64,000 bases of DNA from Pseudomonas sp. BGr12. GTDB lineage: Bacteria; Pseudomonadota; Gammaproteobacteria; Pseudomonadales; Pseudomonadaceae. The position numbers and the translations under genes were made by a program. Shown here piece by piece: positions 7,177 to 16,802 of this stretch (the first letter of the stretch is position 1; each line of letters begins with the position of its first letter). A model generated the notes under the pieces. It was given only the letters and a program-made list of their open reading frames with translations. It was not told the DNA's origin and made no database searches. The stretch covers positions 1 through 64,000 of the forward strand of contig NZ_JALRNF010000004.1 in the NCBI RefSeq assembly GCF_030272895.1. Reading direction: 5' to 3'.

Positions 7177-8610
7177 ATGTCCGCCGATGCTGCTCGTCTT
7201 TTGCCTCCCACCGCCCTTGATGACCTTGCCGGGCAGTTCAGCGCCCAGCGCCAGGCCTTTGCCGGCAATCCAATGCCGCCCGCGGCGCAGCGCCTGCAAT
7301 GGCTCAAAAACCTGCGCCAGCTGCTGGTCAGTCGCCAGGACGACCTGATCAAAGCCATCAGCGAAGACTTCAGCGGCCGCAGCGCCGACGAAACCCGCCT
7401 GGCCGAACTGATGCCCAGCGTGCAGGGCCTGCAGCATGCCGAGCGGCACCTGAAGCAGTGGATGAAAGCCTCAAAGCGCAAGGTCGGCCTGGCCTTCCAG
7501 CCGGCCAGCGCCAAGGTGCTGTACCAGCCCCTGGGGGTGGTCGGGATCATCGTGCCGTGGAACTACCCGCTGTTCCTCGCCATTGGCCCGTTGACCGGCG
7601 CCCTGGCCGCCGGCAACCGGGTCATGCTCAAGCTCAGCGAGGCGACGCCGGCCACCAGCCTGCTGCTCAAGCAACTGCTGGCCTCGGTGTTCCCCGAAGA
7701 CCTGGTCAGCGTGGCCCTCGGCGAGGCTGACGTCGGTGAGGCCTTCTCGCGCCTGCCGTTCGACCACCTGCTGTTCACCGGCGCCACCAGCGTCGGCCGG
7801 CATGTGATGCAGGCAGCGGCGCAGAACCTGACACCCGTGACCCTGGAGCTGGGCGGCAAATCCCCCGCCATTGTCTCGGCCAGCGTACCCCTGGCCGACG
7901 CCGCCGAACGCATCGCCTTCGGCAAGACCCTCAATGCCGGGCAGACCTGTGTGGCGCCCGACTATGTACTGGTGCCCCGCGAGCGCCTGGACGACTTCGC
8001 CGACGCCTACCAGAGCGCCGTGCATCGCTTCTACCCGACCCTTTCGGACAACCCGGACTACAGCGCGATCATCAATCCGCGCCACCTGGCGCGCCTGGAA
8101 GGCTACCTGGCCGATGCCCGCGACAAGGGCGCCAGGATCATCGACCTGTACCCCCGGGAAGCGCGCCAGGGCCGCCGCCTGCCGCCGCACCTGCTGCTGC
8201 AGGTCAACGACCAGATGCGCGTGATGCAAGACGAAATCTTCGGTCCGCTGTTGCCACTGGTGCCCTACGACCACCTCGACGAGGCGTTTGCCTATATCAA
8301 CCAGCGCCCACGGCCCCTGGCGCTCTACTACTTCGGCTACGACCGCGCCGAGCAGCACAAGGTGCTGGAGCAGACCCACTCCGGCGGCGTCTGCCTCAAC
8401 GACACTTTGCTGCATGTGGCCCAGGACGACCTGCCCTTCGGCGGCGTCGGTCCTTCAGGGATGGGCCATTACCACGGCCACGAGGGCTTCCTGACCTTCA
8501 GCAAGGCCAAGGCAGTGTTCGCCAAGCAGCGCTTCAACGCCGCCCGGATGATCTACCCGCCCTACGGCAAGTCGCTGCTCAAGCTGGTGTACAAACTCTT
8601 CATTCGCTAG
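7177..8610 (+). CDS. calB: Aldehyde dehydrogenase (coniferyl aldehyde dehydrogenase-like)
   Basis: Oxidises an aldehyde to the acid with NAD(P)+. The start at 7177 (MSADAARLLPPTALDDLAGQ) is preferred over the GTG at 7165 because GGAG at 7167-7170 is correctly spaced for it. The 477-residue protein shows the cofactor region VGIIVPWNYPLFLAIGPL, the general base in LELGGKSPAIV and the nucleophilic Cys in NAGQTCVAPDYV. The C-terminal hydrophobic stretch resembles class 3/coniferyl aldehyde dehydrogenases. It is followed by a Tat-exported subunit and a GMC flavoprotein, suggesting alcohol to aldehyde to acid oxidation. The substrate cannot be told from sequence. Confidence 0.85.
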   Translation: MSADAARLLPPTALDDLAGQFSAQRQAFAGNPMPPAAQRLQWLKNLRQLLVSRQDDLIKAISEDFSGRSADETRLAELMPSVQGLQHAERHLKQWMKASKRKVGLAFQPASAKVLYQPLGVVGIIVPWNYPLFLAIGPLTGALAAGNRVMLKLSEATPATSLLLKQLLASVFPEDLVSVALGEADVGEAFSRLPFDHLLFTGATSVGRHVMQAAAQNLTPVTLELGGKSPAIVSASVPLADAAERIAFGKTLNAGQTCVAPDYVLVPRERLDDFADAYQSAVHRFYPTLSDNPDYSAIINPRHLARLEGYLADARDKGARIIDLYPREARQGRRLPPHLLLQVNDQMRVMQDEIFGPLLPLVPYDHLDEAFAYINQRPRPLALYYFGYDRAEQHKVLEQTHSGGVCLNDTLLHVAQDDLPFGGVGPSGMGHYHGHEGFLTFSKAKAVFAKQRFNAARMIYPPYGKSLLKLVYKLFIR

Positions 8611-8633
8611 CCCCACAACCAGGCACTCCAACA

Positions 8634-9167
8634 ATGACCACAAGCCTGCCCGCAACACCCGCCCTGAGCCGCCGCGGGCTGCTCAAGTTCAGCCTTGGCG
8701 CCAGCGCCTTCCTGGCCACCGCCGGACTGGGTGCGAGCCTCAGCGGCTGCTCGGCGCAGTCACCCGCCAGGGGGTTCATGACCCTGCGCGAGGGCGATCT
8801 GCCGATCCTCCAGGCGCTGATACCGGTGATCCTCGCCGGCACCGCCGCCGCCGAAAACCGAGAAGCACTGCTGCAGCGCCTGGACTACAAGCTCGCCAGC
8901 CTGTCGCCCGCCATGCTCAAGCTGACCCGGCAGCTGTTCGATGTGCTGGCCCTGGCGGTAACCCGCGGCCCCTTGACCGGTATCTGGGGCAACTGGGAGG
9001 GCGCCAGCAGCGAGCAGGTCCAGGCCTTTCTGCGGCGCTGGGAGCACAGCTCGCTGAACCTGCTGCGCATGGGCCATGCCTCCTTGCTGCAACTGCTGCA
9101 GATGGCCTGGTACGAGATGCCCGAATCCTGGGCCCAGTGCGGCTACCCCGGCCCACCCAAAGTCTGA
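8634..9167 (+). CDS. Twin-arginine lipoprotein, small subunit-like partner of GMC oxidoreductase
   Basis: A 177-residue protein with a Tat signal (SRRGLLKFS at residues 12-20) that ends in a lipobox LSGC with Cys39. It should be folded in the cytoplasm, exported by Tat and lipidated. The mature part is small and helical, without recognised cofactor motifs. It lies 27 nt before a GMC flavoprotein that has no signal of its own. This matches gluconate/fructose/sorbitol dehydrogenases, where a small Tat subunit carries the FAD subunit out. The role is inferred from this arrangement. Confidence 0.75.
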   Translation: MTTSLPATPALSRRGLLKFSLGASAFLATAGLGASLSGCSAQSPARGFMTLREGDLPILQALIPVILAGTAAAENREALLQRLDYKLASLSPAMLKLTRQLFDVLALAVTRGPLTGIWGNWEGASSEQVQAFLRRWEHSSLNLLRMGHASLLQLLQMAWYEMPESWAQCGYPGPPKV

Positions 9168-9194
9168 CCCCGACATAAATACAAGAGGCTGAAG

Positions 9195-10789
9195 ATGCCC
9201 GTACCCGACCCGTTTCGCGAAGGCCTAGCCCGCGGCTGGAAAGCCCGCGACGCCTCACGCCTGGACCAGGACCTGACCCTGGAAACCGATATCGCCATCA
9301 TCGGCAGCGGCGCCGGCGGCGCCACAACGGCAGAACTGCTCAGCGCCGCCGGCTTCAAGGTGCTGCTGATCGAAGAAGGTCCGCTCAAGACCAGCAGCGA
9401 TTTCCACCTGCTGGAAGATGAGGCCTACGCCAGCCTGTACCAGGAAGGCATCGGCCGCATGAGCAAGGATGGCGCCATCACCATCCTCCAGGGCCGCGCG
9501 GTGGGCGGCACCACCCTGATCAACTGGACCTCGAGTTTTCGCACCCCCGAGCCGACCCTGCAGCACTGGGCCAGCGAGCACGGGGTCAAGGGCCTGGGCA
9601 GCGCCGACCTGGCGCCCTGGTTCGAGCGCATGGAACAGCGCCTGGGCATCGCCCCCTGGATCATGCCGCCCAACGCCAACAATGAAGCACTCAAGCGCGG
9701 CTGCGAGGCCCTCGACTACAGCTGGAAGGTGATTCCTCGCAACGTGCGCGGCTGCTGGAACCTGGGCTACTGCGGCATGGGCTGCGCGGTCAATGCCAAG
9801 CAGTCGATGCTGGTGACCACCATTCCCGCCACCCTGGAAAAAGGCGGCGAACTGCTCTATCTGGCCCGTGCCGAGCGGCTGGTCCATGACGGCGAACGCA
9901 TCAGCAGCCTGCAGTGCCAGGCCATGGACGAGCGCTGCGTGAACCCCACCGGGCGCACCATCCAGGTCAAGGCACGGCATTACGTGCTCGCCGGCGGCGG
10001 CATCAACAGCCCCGCCCTGCTGCTGCGCTCCGACGCACCCGACCCTCACGAACGCCTGGGCAAACGGACCTTCCTGCACCTGGTGAACTTCAGCGCCGGG
10101 CTGTTCAAGGACAAGGTCAACCCGTTCTACGGCGCCCCGCAGTCGATCTACTCCGACCACTTCCAGTGGCGCGACGGCGTCACCGGCCCGATCGGCTACA
10201 AACTCGAAGTACCGCCCCTGCAACCGGCGCTGGCCGCTACCCTGCTCGGTGGTTTCGGTAGCGACAACGCCCTGCGCATGGAGCAACTGCCCCATACCCA
10301 TGTGATTCTCGCCCTGCTGCGCGACGGCTTTCACCCGGACAGCACCGGCGGCCAGGTGCAACTGCGTGGCGACGGCTCGCCGGTGCTCGACTACCCGGTT
10401 TCGACCTATGTCTGGCAGGGCGTACGCCGCGCCTTCCACAGCATGGCCGAAATCCAGTTCGCCGCCGGCGCCGAAGCGGTACTGCCGCTGCACAGCGACG
10501 GTCGCTACGTGAAAACCCTGGCCGAGGCCAGGCAGATGATCGACGGCCTGAGCCTGGAACTGTTCCGCACCCGCCTGGGCAGCGCCCATGTCATGGGTGG
10601 CTGCGCCATGGGCGAAGACCCGCGCCAGGCGGTCTGCGACAGCCTGGGACGCCACCATCAACTGGAAAACCTGTCGATCCACGACGGCTCATTGTTTCCC
10701 ACCAGCATCGGTGCCAACCCGCAGTTATCGGTGTACGGCCTTGCCGCAAGGCTCAGCGATGGCCTGATCGAACGGCTGGTTTCCAGTAG

Positions 10790-10793
<4 letters not shown>
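9195..10793 (+). CDS. GMC family FAD-dependent alcohol dehydrogenase/oxidase
   Basis: A 532-residue GMC oxidoreductase. The FAD-binding motif IIGSGAGGATTAELL is near residue 35, and the GMC signature GRAVGGTTLINWTSS follows. The C-terminal active-site segment includes SAHVMGGCAMGEDPR and GANPQLSVYGLA. Cys187, Cys193 and Cys197 (GCWNLGYCGMGC) form a cluster reminiscent of long-chain alcohol oxidases and of FAD glucose dehydrogenases that hold an iron-sulfur centre. No signal peptide is present; export with the Tat lipoprotein upstream is likely. No cytochrome c subunit gene follows. Confidence 0.85.
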
Positions 10794-11385
<592 letters not shown>

Positions 11386-11404
11386 CATCGACGATTTGAC
11401 GACC

Positions 11405-11427
11405 GCGCCCGCGTGCACTGCGGGCGC
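11405..11427 (+). terminator. GC-rich hairpin after coaD
   Basis: Perfect 8-bp arms GCGCCCGC and GCGGGCGC enclose a 7-nt loop just after the coaD stop. There is no T tract, so it may be an RNA 3'-end stabiliser or a weak terminator rather than a classical one. Confidence 0.45.
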
Positions 11428-11430
11428 TAA

Positions 11431-11744
<314 letters not shown>

Positions 11745-11745
<1 letters not shown>

Positions 11746-13433
11746 TGCGGCGGGTCGCCCGCCTGACCTCGCTGCTGCTTGGCGCGCTGCTCGCGTCAGC
11801 GGCGGCTTGTGCCCAGGCACAAGGGCCGGGCCAGGCGGCGATCGCCAGCCCCCACGCCCAGGCCACCGCTGCGGCCCGCGAAATCCTCGAACAAGGCGGC
11901 AACGCCTTCGACGCCGCCATTGCTGTCAGCGCCGCGCTGGCGGTGGTCGAGCCCTATGGTTCGGGCCTGGGCGGCGGCGGTTTCTTCCTGCTGCGTGAAG
12001 CGGGCGATTCGCCGCGCTATGCCTTCCTCGACGCCCGCGAGCGGGCGCCAGGCAAGGCCAGCGAAGCCATGTACCTCAAGGACGGCAAGGTCCAGCCGGG
12101 CCTGTCGATCAACGGCCCGCTGGCCGCAGCGATCCCCGGGCTGCCGGCCGCACTGGCGGACCTTGCCGCGCAGTACGGCAAGCTGCCGCTGAAAAACACC
12201 CTGGCCCCGGCCATTCGCCTGGCCAACCAGGGGTTTGCCGTCGACCGCATCTACCGCGACCGGGCACAGATGCGCCTGAGCGCCCTGCGCGACGATGCGG
12301 AAAGCGCCCGCCTGTTCCTGCGCAACAACGAGGTGCCGGCCCTGGGTGCCACGATTCGCCAGCCGGAGCTGGCCGTCACCCTCGAACGCCTGGCCAGCCA
12401 GGGCCGTGATGGCTTTTATAGCGGCCCGACCGCCCAGGCCATGGTCAATGGCGTCCAGGCCGCAGGCGGCCTCTGGAGCCTGGACGACCTCGCCAACTAC
12501 CGCACCGCCAAGCGCGAGCCGCTGCGTTATCAACTGGCCGACCAGCGCGAACTGATCAGCGCCCCGCCGCCCTCAGCCGGCGGCGTGGCCCTGGCCCAGA
12601 GCCTGGCCATGCTCCAGCGCCTGCCCTGGCAGAGCGCCGAGCCAGTGCAGCGCAGCCACTACGTGCTGGAAGTCCTGCGCCGGGCCTACCGCGACCGTGG
12701 CCTGCTGGGCGACCCGGACTACGTCGCCAACCCGCTGGCACAGTTGCTGTCGCGCCCGTACCTGAACAGCCTGACCGCCAGCATCGATGTGCACCAGGCC
12801 ACCCCGAGCAGCAGCCTACCGCCCGCCCCGGCCTGGCGCGAAGGCGACCACACCACCCACTTTGCCGTGATCGATGCCCAGGGCAATGCCGTGGCCGCGA
12901 CGCTGTCGGTCAACCTGCCGTTCGGCGCTGCCTTCAGCGCGCCGGGTACGGGTGTGGTGCTGAACAACGAAATGGACGACTTCGCCGCCGATCCCCGTGG
13001 CAGCAACAGCTACGGCCTGGCCGGCAGCCAGGCCAATGCCGTGGCCGCCGGCAAGCGCCCGCTGTCGAGCATGAGCCCGAGCTTTATCGAGAGCCCCACC
13101 CAGTTCGCCGCCTTCGGCACCCCGGGCGGCAGCCGCATCCCGAGCATGGTGCTGCTGTCGATGATGGGATTCCTGGAAGGCAAGCCGGTGGCCAACTGGC
13201 CCGCCGTGCCGCGCTATCACCACCAGTACCTGCCGGACGTGGTCGAGCATGAACCCGGCGCCTTCACCCCGACACAACAACGGGCATTGCAGGCGCGTGG
13301 CTACCAGCTCAAAGACCTGGGTCGGAGCTACGGCAACCAGCAGGTGCTGTACTGGAACAAGTCGGCCAACACCCTGGAAGCCGCCAGCGACCCGCGCGGT
13401 GTCGGCGAGTCCGCCGTGCTCAGTCCGCGCTGA
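11745..13433 (+). CDS. ggt: Gamma-glutamyltransferase (periplasmic precursor)
   Basis: Cleaves gamma-glutamyl bonds of glutathione and related peptides in the periplasm. The 562-residue proenzyme starts with a signal peptide (MRRVARLTSLLLGALLASAA). Autoprocessing should occur before the Thr-Thr-His-Phe at about residues 370-373, which becomes the N-terminal nucleophile of the small subunit. Downstream LNNEMDDFA and RPLSSMSPSF match substrate-binding segments of the family. It overlaps fdx by one base and converges on mutM with a gap of 6 nt. Confidence 0.93.
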
Positions 13434-13439
13434 GCCCCT

Positions 13440-14252
13440 TCACTTCTGGCAGCGCGGGCAGTAGACGCTGGCGCGCTGGCCCAGCTTGACCTCGCGCAGG
13501 ATGCTGCCGCAAACCTTGCAGGGTTCTTCTCCCCGCCCGTACACGAACAGTTCTTGCTGGAAGTAGCCCGGCTGCCCATCGCCGCCGATGAAGTCGCGCA
13601 AGGTGGTGCCGCCGCGCTCGATGGCGCAGGCCAGGATACGTTTGATCTCGATCGCCAGCTTCAGGTAGCGCGCCCGGGAAATGCCCCCGGCTTCGCGGCG
13701 CGGGTCGATGCCGGCGGCGAACAGCGCTTCGGTCGCATAGATGTTGCCGACCCCGACCACCACCGCGTTGTCCATGATGAACGGCTTGACCGCCATGGAC
13801 TTGCCCCGCGACAGCTGGAACAGGCGCTCGCCGTCGAACAGGTCGGTCAGCGGCTCCGGGCCGAGCTTGATCAGCAGCTCATGGTTGAGCGGGTCCAGGC
13901 TCCAGAGCATCGCGCCGAAACGGCGCGGGTCGGTGTAGCGCAGGGCCAGGCCCGACTCCAGCTCGATATCCACATGCTCGTGCTTGGCCGCCGGCAAGCC
14001 GATCTCGATCAGGCGCAGGTTGCCGGACATCCCCAGGTGGCTGATCAGGGTGCCGACCTCGGCGTTGAGCAGCAGGTACTTGGCCCGCCGCTCGACCGAG
14101 ACGAAACGCTGGCCGGACAGGCGGATGTCCAGGTCTTCAGGGATAGGCCAGCGCAGGCGCCGGTCACGGACGATCACCCGGCTGACCCGCTGGCCTTCCA
14201 GGTAAGGCGCAATACCGCGCCGGGTGGTTTCGACTTCGGGGAGTTCCGGCAT
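13440..14252 (-). CDS. mutM: Formamidopyrimidine-DNA glycosylase
   Basis: Base excision enzyme that removes 8-oxoguanine and formamidopyrimidines and nicks the abasic site. The 270-residue protein has [12 protein letters not shown] at the mature N-terminus, with catalytic Pro2 and Glu3. The helix-two-turn-helix region is followed by a C-terminal zinc finger [16 protein letters not shown] and YCPRCQK with four Cys. It sits 3 nt after the HDOD gene on the same strand, so the two are probably cotranscribed. Confidence 0.96.
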   Translation of the reverse strand: MPELPEVETTRRGIAPYLEGQRVSRVIVRDRRLRWPIPEDLDIRLSGQRFVSVERRAKYLLLNAEVGTLISHLGMSGNLRLIEIGLPAAKHEHVDIELESGLALRYTDPRRFGAMLWSLDPLNHELLIKLGPEPLTDLFDGERLFQLSRGKSMAVKPFIMDNAVVVGVGNIYATEALFAAGIDPRREAGGISRARYLKLAIEIKRILACAIERGGTTLRDFIGGDGQPGYFQQELFVYGRGEEPCKVCGSILREVKLGQRASVYCPRCQK

Positions 14253-14255
14253 GGA

Positions 14256-15122
14256 TCAGTGACCGCCCAGCTCGCGAATGGTCTGTTTGAGGTTCTCGAA
14301 GTCGTACTCGGAAAGCCCGACATAGTCGAGCACCAGGTGCCCGACGGTATTCCATTCGTGGTCCACGCCCTGGTTGCCCAGCACCCGGTAGGAGGCGCAG
14401 ATGTGCTCGGCCATCTTCAGGATCGCCAGCAGGTTCTTCAACTGGCTGTTGCGCGCCGAGTCATCGCTGAACACCGCCAGGGCGTTGTGGTGGTTGGCGA
14501 TGGCACTGCTCAGGTGCTCGGGCAGGCGCCAGGACTTGGCGGTGTAGTAGCCGACCACCGCGTGGTTGGTGTTGAACACCTGGTTCTCGGTGTCCACCAC
14601 CCGCTGGTTGGCACCGGCACTGGCGTAGGCATCCTCGAGCACGCTCATGTAGTCGGGAAAGCGCTTGAGCATCAAGGGCACGCCGCAATCGTGGAACAGC
14701 CCCAGGGCGTAGGCTTCATCCACCGCCTGGGAGCCGATGCGCTTGGCCAGGGTCAGGCAGGTCATGGCCACGTCCTGGGCGGTATCCCAGAAACGGTTGA
14801 GGGTGACGATGGTGTCGTCGCTCATCTCGCCCTTGATCGACTGGGCGTTGATCAGGTTGATGATCGAACGGCTGCCGAGCAGGTTCACCGCGCGCTGGAT
14901 CGAGGCAATCTTGTTGCTCAGCCCGTAATAGGGCGAATTGACCAGCTTGAGCAAGGCGCCGGACAGCCCCGGGTCCTGGGAAATCAGCTTGGCGATCACC
15001 TCCAGGTCAGGGTCGGGCATGTATTGCTCGAACTGCAGATCAACCATGATCTGCGGCTGCGGCGGCACACTGATGCCTTGCAAGGCTTGCTGGATCTGTT
15101 CGGCGGAGAGTTCCTGGGACAT
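14256..15122 (-). CDS. HDOD domain protein
   Basis: A 288-residue protein made largely of one HDOD domain, a degenerate HD fold used in signalling rather than catalysis. The ATG at 15122 (MSQELSAEQIQQALQGISVP) is preferred to an upstream in-frame codon. Seen are KLISQDPGLSGALLKLVNSP and LGLFHDCGVPLML, both typical of the family. No output domain is attached. It is upstream of mutM and divergent from rlmI. The specific role is unknown. Confidence 0.85.
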   Translation of the reverse strand: MSQELSAEQIQQALQGISVPPQPQIMVDLQFEQYMPDPDLEVIAKLISQDPGLSGALLKLVNSPYYGLSNKIASIQRAVNLLGSRSIINLINAQSIKGEMSDDTIVTLNRFWDTAQDVAMTCLTLAKRIGSQAVDEAYALGLFHDCGVPLMLKRFPDYMSVLEDAYASAGANQRVVDTENQVFNTNHAVVGYYTAKSWRLPEHLSSAIANHHNALAVFSDDSARNSQLKNLLAILKMAEHICASYRVLGNQGVDHEWNTVGHLVLDYVGLSEYDFENLKQTIRELGGH

Positions 15123-15206
15123 AAGTACACACTCGGGACTGAGGGGCGATTCTAACCTCTTGAGCGGTTTGGGATCCAACCACCGAGGGCGGAACCGGCT
15201 ATTTGT

Positions 15207-15235
15207 CGTCGACCGAGCCGGGCGCCCGGTCGACG
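15207..15235. promoter_or_regulatory. 9-bp-arm palindrome next to a -10 box upstream of rlmI
   Basis: CGTCGACCG (15207-15215) and CGGTCGACG (15227-15235) form a perfect inverted repeat with an 11-nt spacer. A consensus TATAAT follows at 15239-15244, 28 bp before the rlmI ATG. The dyad covers the -35 region, for which no good box is visible, so it may be an operator or activator site. Confidence 0.5.
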
Positions 15236-15271
15236 CGCTATAATCCCGCTCTTTTTTCCCGGAGCGACGTC

Positions 15272-16468
15272 ATGTCCCTGCCCAGCCTTCGTCTCAAAGC
15301 CAATGCCGACCGCCGCCTGCGCGCCGGCCACCTGTGGGTCTACAGCAACGAAATCGACGTCGCCGCGACCCCGCTGCATGGCTTCAAGGCCGGCAACCAG
15401 GCGGTACTGGAGACCGCAGGCGGCAAGGCCCTGGGCATCGTCGCCATGAGCCCGAACAACCTGATCTGCGCCCGCCTGCTGTCGCGCGACAGCAAGCTGG
15501 CCCTGGACAAGTCGCTGCTGGTGCACCGCCTGAACGTCGCCCTGTCGCTGCGCGAGCGCCTGTTCGACAAGCCGTTCTACCGCCTGGTGTACGGCGACTC
15601 CGACCTGCTGCCAGGCCTGGTAGTCGACCGTTTCGGCGACATCCTGGTGGTCCAGCTGGCCTCGGCGACCATGGAAGCGCACAAGGACGAGGTGATTGCC
15701 GCCCTGGTCCAGGTGCTCAAGCCGACCGGTATCCTGTTCAAGAACGACTCGGCCGCCCGCGATGCCGAAGGCCTGGGTCGCTACGTCGAAACCGTATTCG
15801 GCCTGGTGCCGGAGTGGGTCGCCCTGGAAGAGAACGGCGTGAAGTTCGAAGCGCCGGTGATGGAAGGCCAGAAGACCGGCTGGTTCTACGACCACCGCAT
15901 GAACCGCGCGCGCCTGGCCCCCTACGTCAAGGGCAAGCGTGTCCTCGACCTGTTCAGCTACATCGGCGGTTGGGGCGTGCAGGCCGGCGCCTTCGGTGCC
16001 AGCGAAGTGTTCTGCGTCGACGCCTCGGGCTTTGCCCTGGACGGCGTCGAGCGTAACGCCGGGCTCAACGGCATTGCCGAGAAGGTCACCTGCATCGAAG
16101 GCGACGTGTTCGAAGCCCTGCGCGAGCTCAAGGCCGCCGAAGAGCGTTTCGACGTGATCGTGGCCGACCCGCCCGCCTTCATCAAGCGCAAGAAAGACCT
16201 GAAGAACGGCGAAGGCGCCTACCGCCGCCTGAACGAACAGGCCATGCGCCTGCTGAGCAAGGACGGCATCCTGGTCAGCGCCTCGTGCTCGATGCACCTG
16301 CCCGAAGACGACCTGCAGAACATCCTGCTGACCAGCGCCCGTCACCTGGACCGCAATATCCAGCTGCTCGAACGCGGCGGCCAGGGCCCGGATCACCCGG
16401 TGCACCCGGCGATCCCGGAGACGCGCTACATCAAGAGCATCACCTGCCGCCTGCTGCCCAACAGCTGA
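15272..16468 (+). CDS. rlmI: 23S rRNA (cytosine1962-C5)-methyltransferase RlmI
   Basis: Methylates C1962 of 23S rRNA with S-adenosylmethionine. The 398-residue protein has an N-terminal PUA domain (about 1-75, beginning MSLPSLRLKANADRRLRAGH), the RlmI-like linker, and a Rossmann domain with VLDLFSYIGGWGVQAGAFGA and DVIVADPPAF. A conserved SCSMHL Cys near the C-terminus fits the m5C mechanism. GGAG lies 8 nt before the chosen ATG. A strong -10 box and a palindrome precede it. Confidence 0.92.
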   Translation: MSLPSLRLKANADRRLRAGHLWVYSNEIDVAATPLHGFKAGNQAVLETAGGKALGIVAMSPNNLICARLLSRDSKLALDKSLLVHRLNVALSLRERLFDKPFYRLVYGDSDLLPGLVVDRFGDILVVQLASATMEAHKDEVIAALVQVLKPTGILFKNDSAARDAEGLGRYVETVFGLVPEWVALEENGVKFEAPVMEGQKTGWFYDHRMNRARLAPYVKGKRVLDLFSYIGGWGVQAGAFGASEVFCVDASGFALDGVERNAGLNGIAEKVTCIEGDVFEALRELKAAEERFDVIVADPPAFIKRKKDLKNGEGAYRRLNEQAMRLLSKDGILVSASCSMHLPEDDLQNILLTSARHLDRNIQLLERGGQGPDHPVHPAIPETRYIKSITCRLLPNS

Positions 16469-16490
16469 TCGACCGCTTTAAACACTCCCG

Positions 16491-16575
16491 GTGGGAGCGG
16501 GCTTGCCCCGCGATTGCGATTTGCCTGACGTAACGCAATCGCGGGTCAAGTCGAGTCGTCGCACCGCCGCTCCTA
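16491..16575. repeat. REP pair with an extended second arm
   Basis: GTGGGAGCGGGCTTGCCCCG at 16491-16510 is followed by an inverted partner beginning CGCAATCGCGGGTCAAG (16534-16550). The partner then carries extra bases, GTCGAGTCGTCGCACC, before resuming CGCTCCTAC. This longer arm resembles a second REP subtype seen in P. putida-type genomes rather than the common core. Confidence 0.75.
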
Positions 16576-16802
16576 CTCACCAGCCAATTATCCACAACGC
16601 CATTCCCTCAAAGCTCCAGCGGTGTAGAATCGGGCTATTCATCGCCAGTCATCCCCGGCGGGTTTATGAGCTCTGGCCGAGCGCACGGCGATCCCGCGGC
16701 GTCCTCGGCTTCATCCGTACCAGCGGCCACCTGCCTTCGGTGCAAAGGACAAGAGAAGCTCACGTCCCTTTTTGTTACCTGATTAGCCGCCAGGAGTGCT
16801 TC
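16576..16802 (+). promoter_or_regulatory. Long leader region of ilvD, with DnaA-box match
   Basis: With the REP pair this makes up the 334-bp gap before ilvD. TTATCCACA at 16588-16596 is an exact DnaA-box consensus. A possible -10 TAGAAT is at 16625-16630 without a good -35, which would give a leader of about 165 nt. A short reading frame (16666-16782, 38 codons) lies in it but has no clear ribosome site and no Ile/Leu/Val run typical of attenuation. The ilvD ribosome site is CAGGAG at 16791-16796. Confidence 0.4.

Noticed and set aside
16666..16782. 38-codon leader peptide before ilvD
   Set aside because: No ribosome binding site, no run of Ile, Leu or Val codons, and no terminator/antiterminator pair could be made out.
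16491..16802. N-terminal extension of ilvD through the upstream gap
   Set aside because: The frame is open by chance and encodes a REP element; family length, and the Shine-Dalgarno at 16791, support the ATG at 16803.
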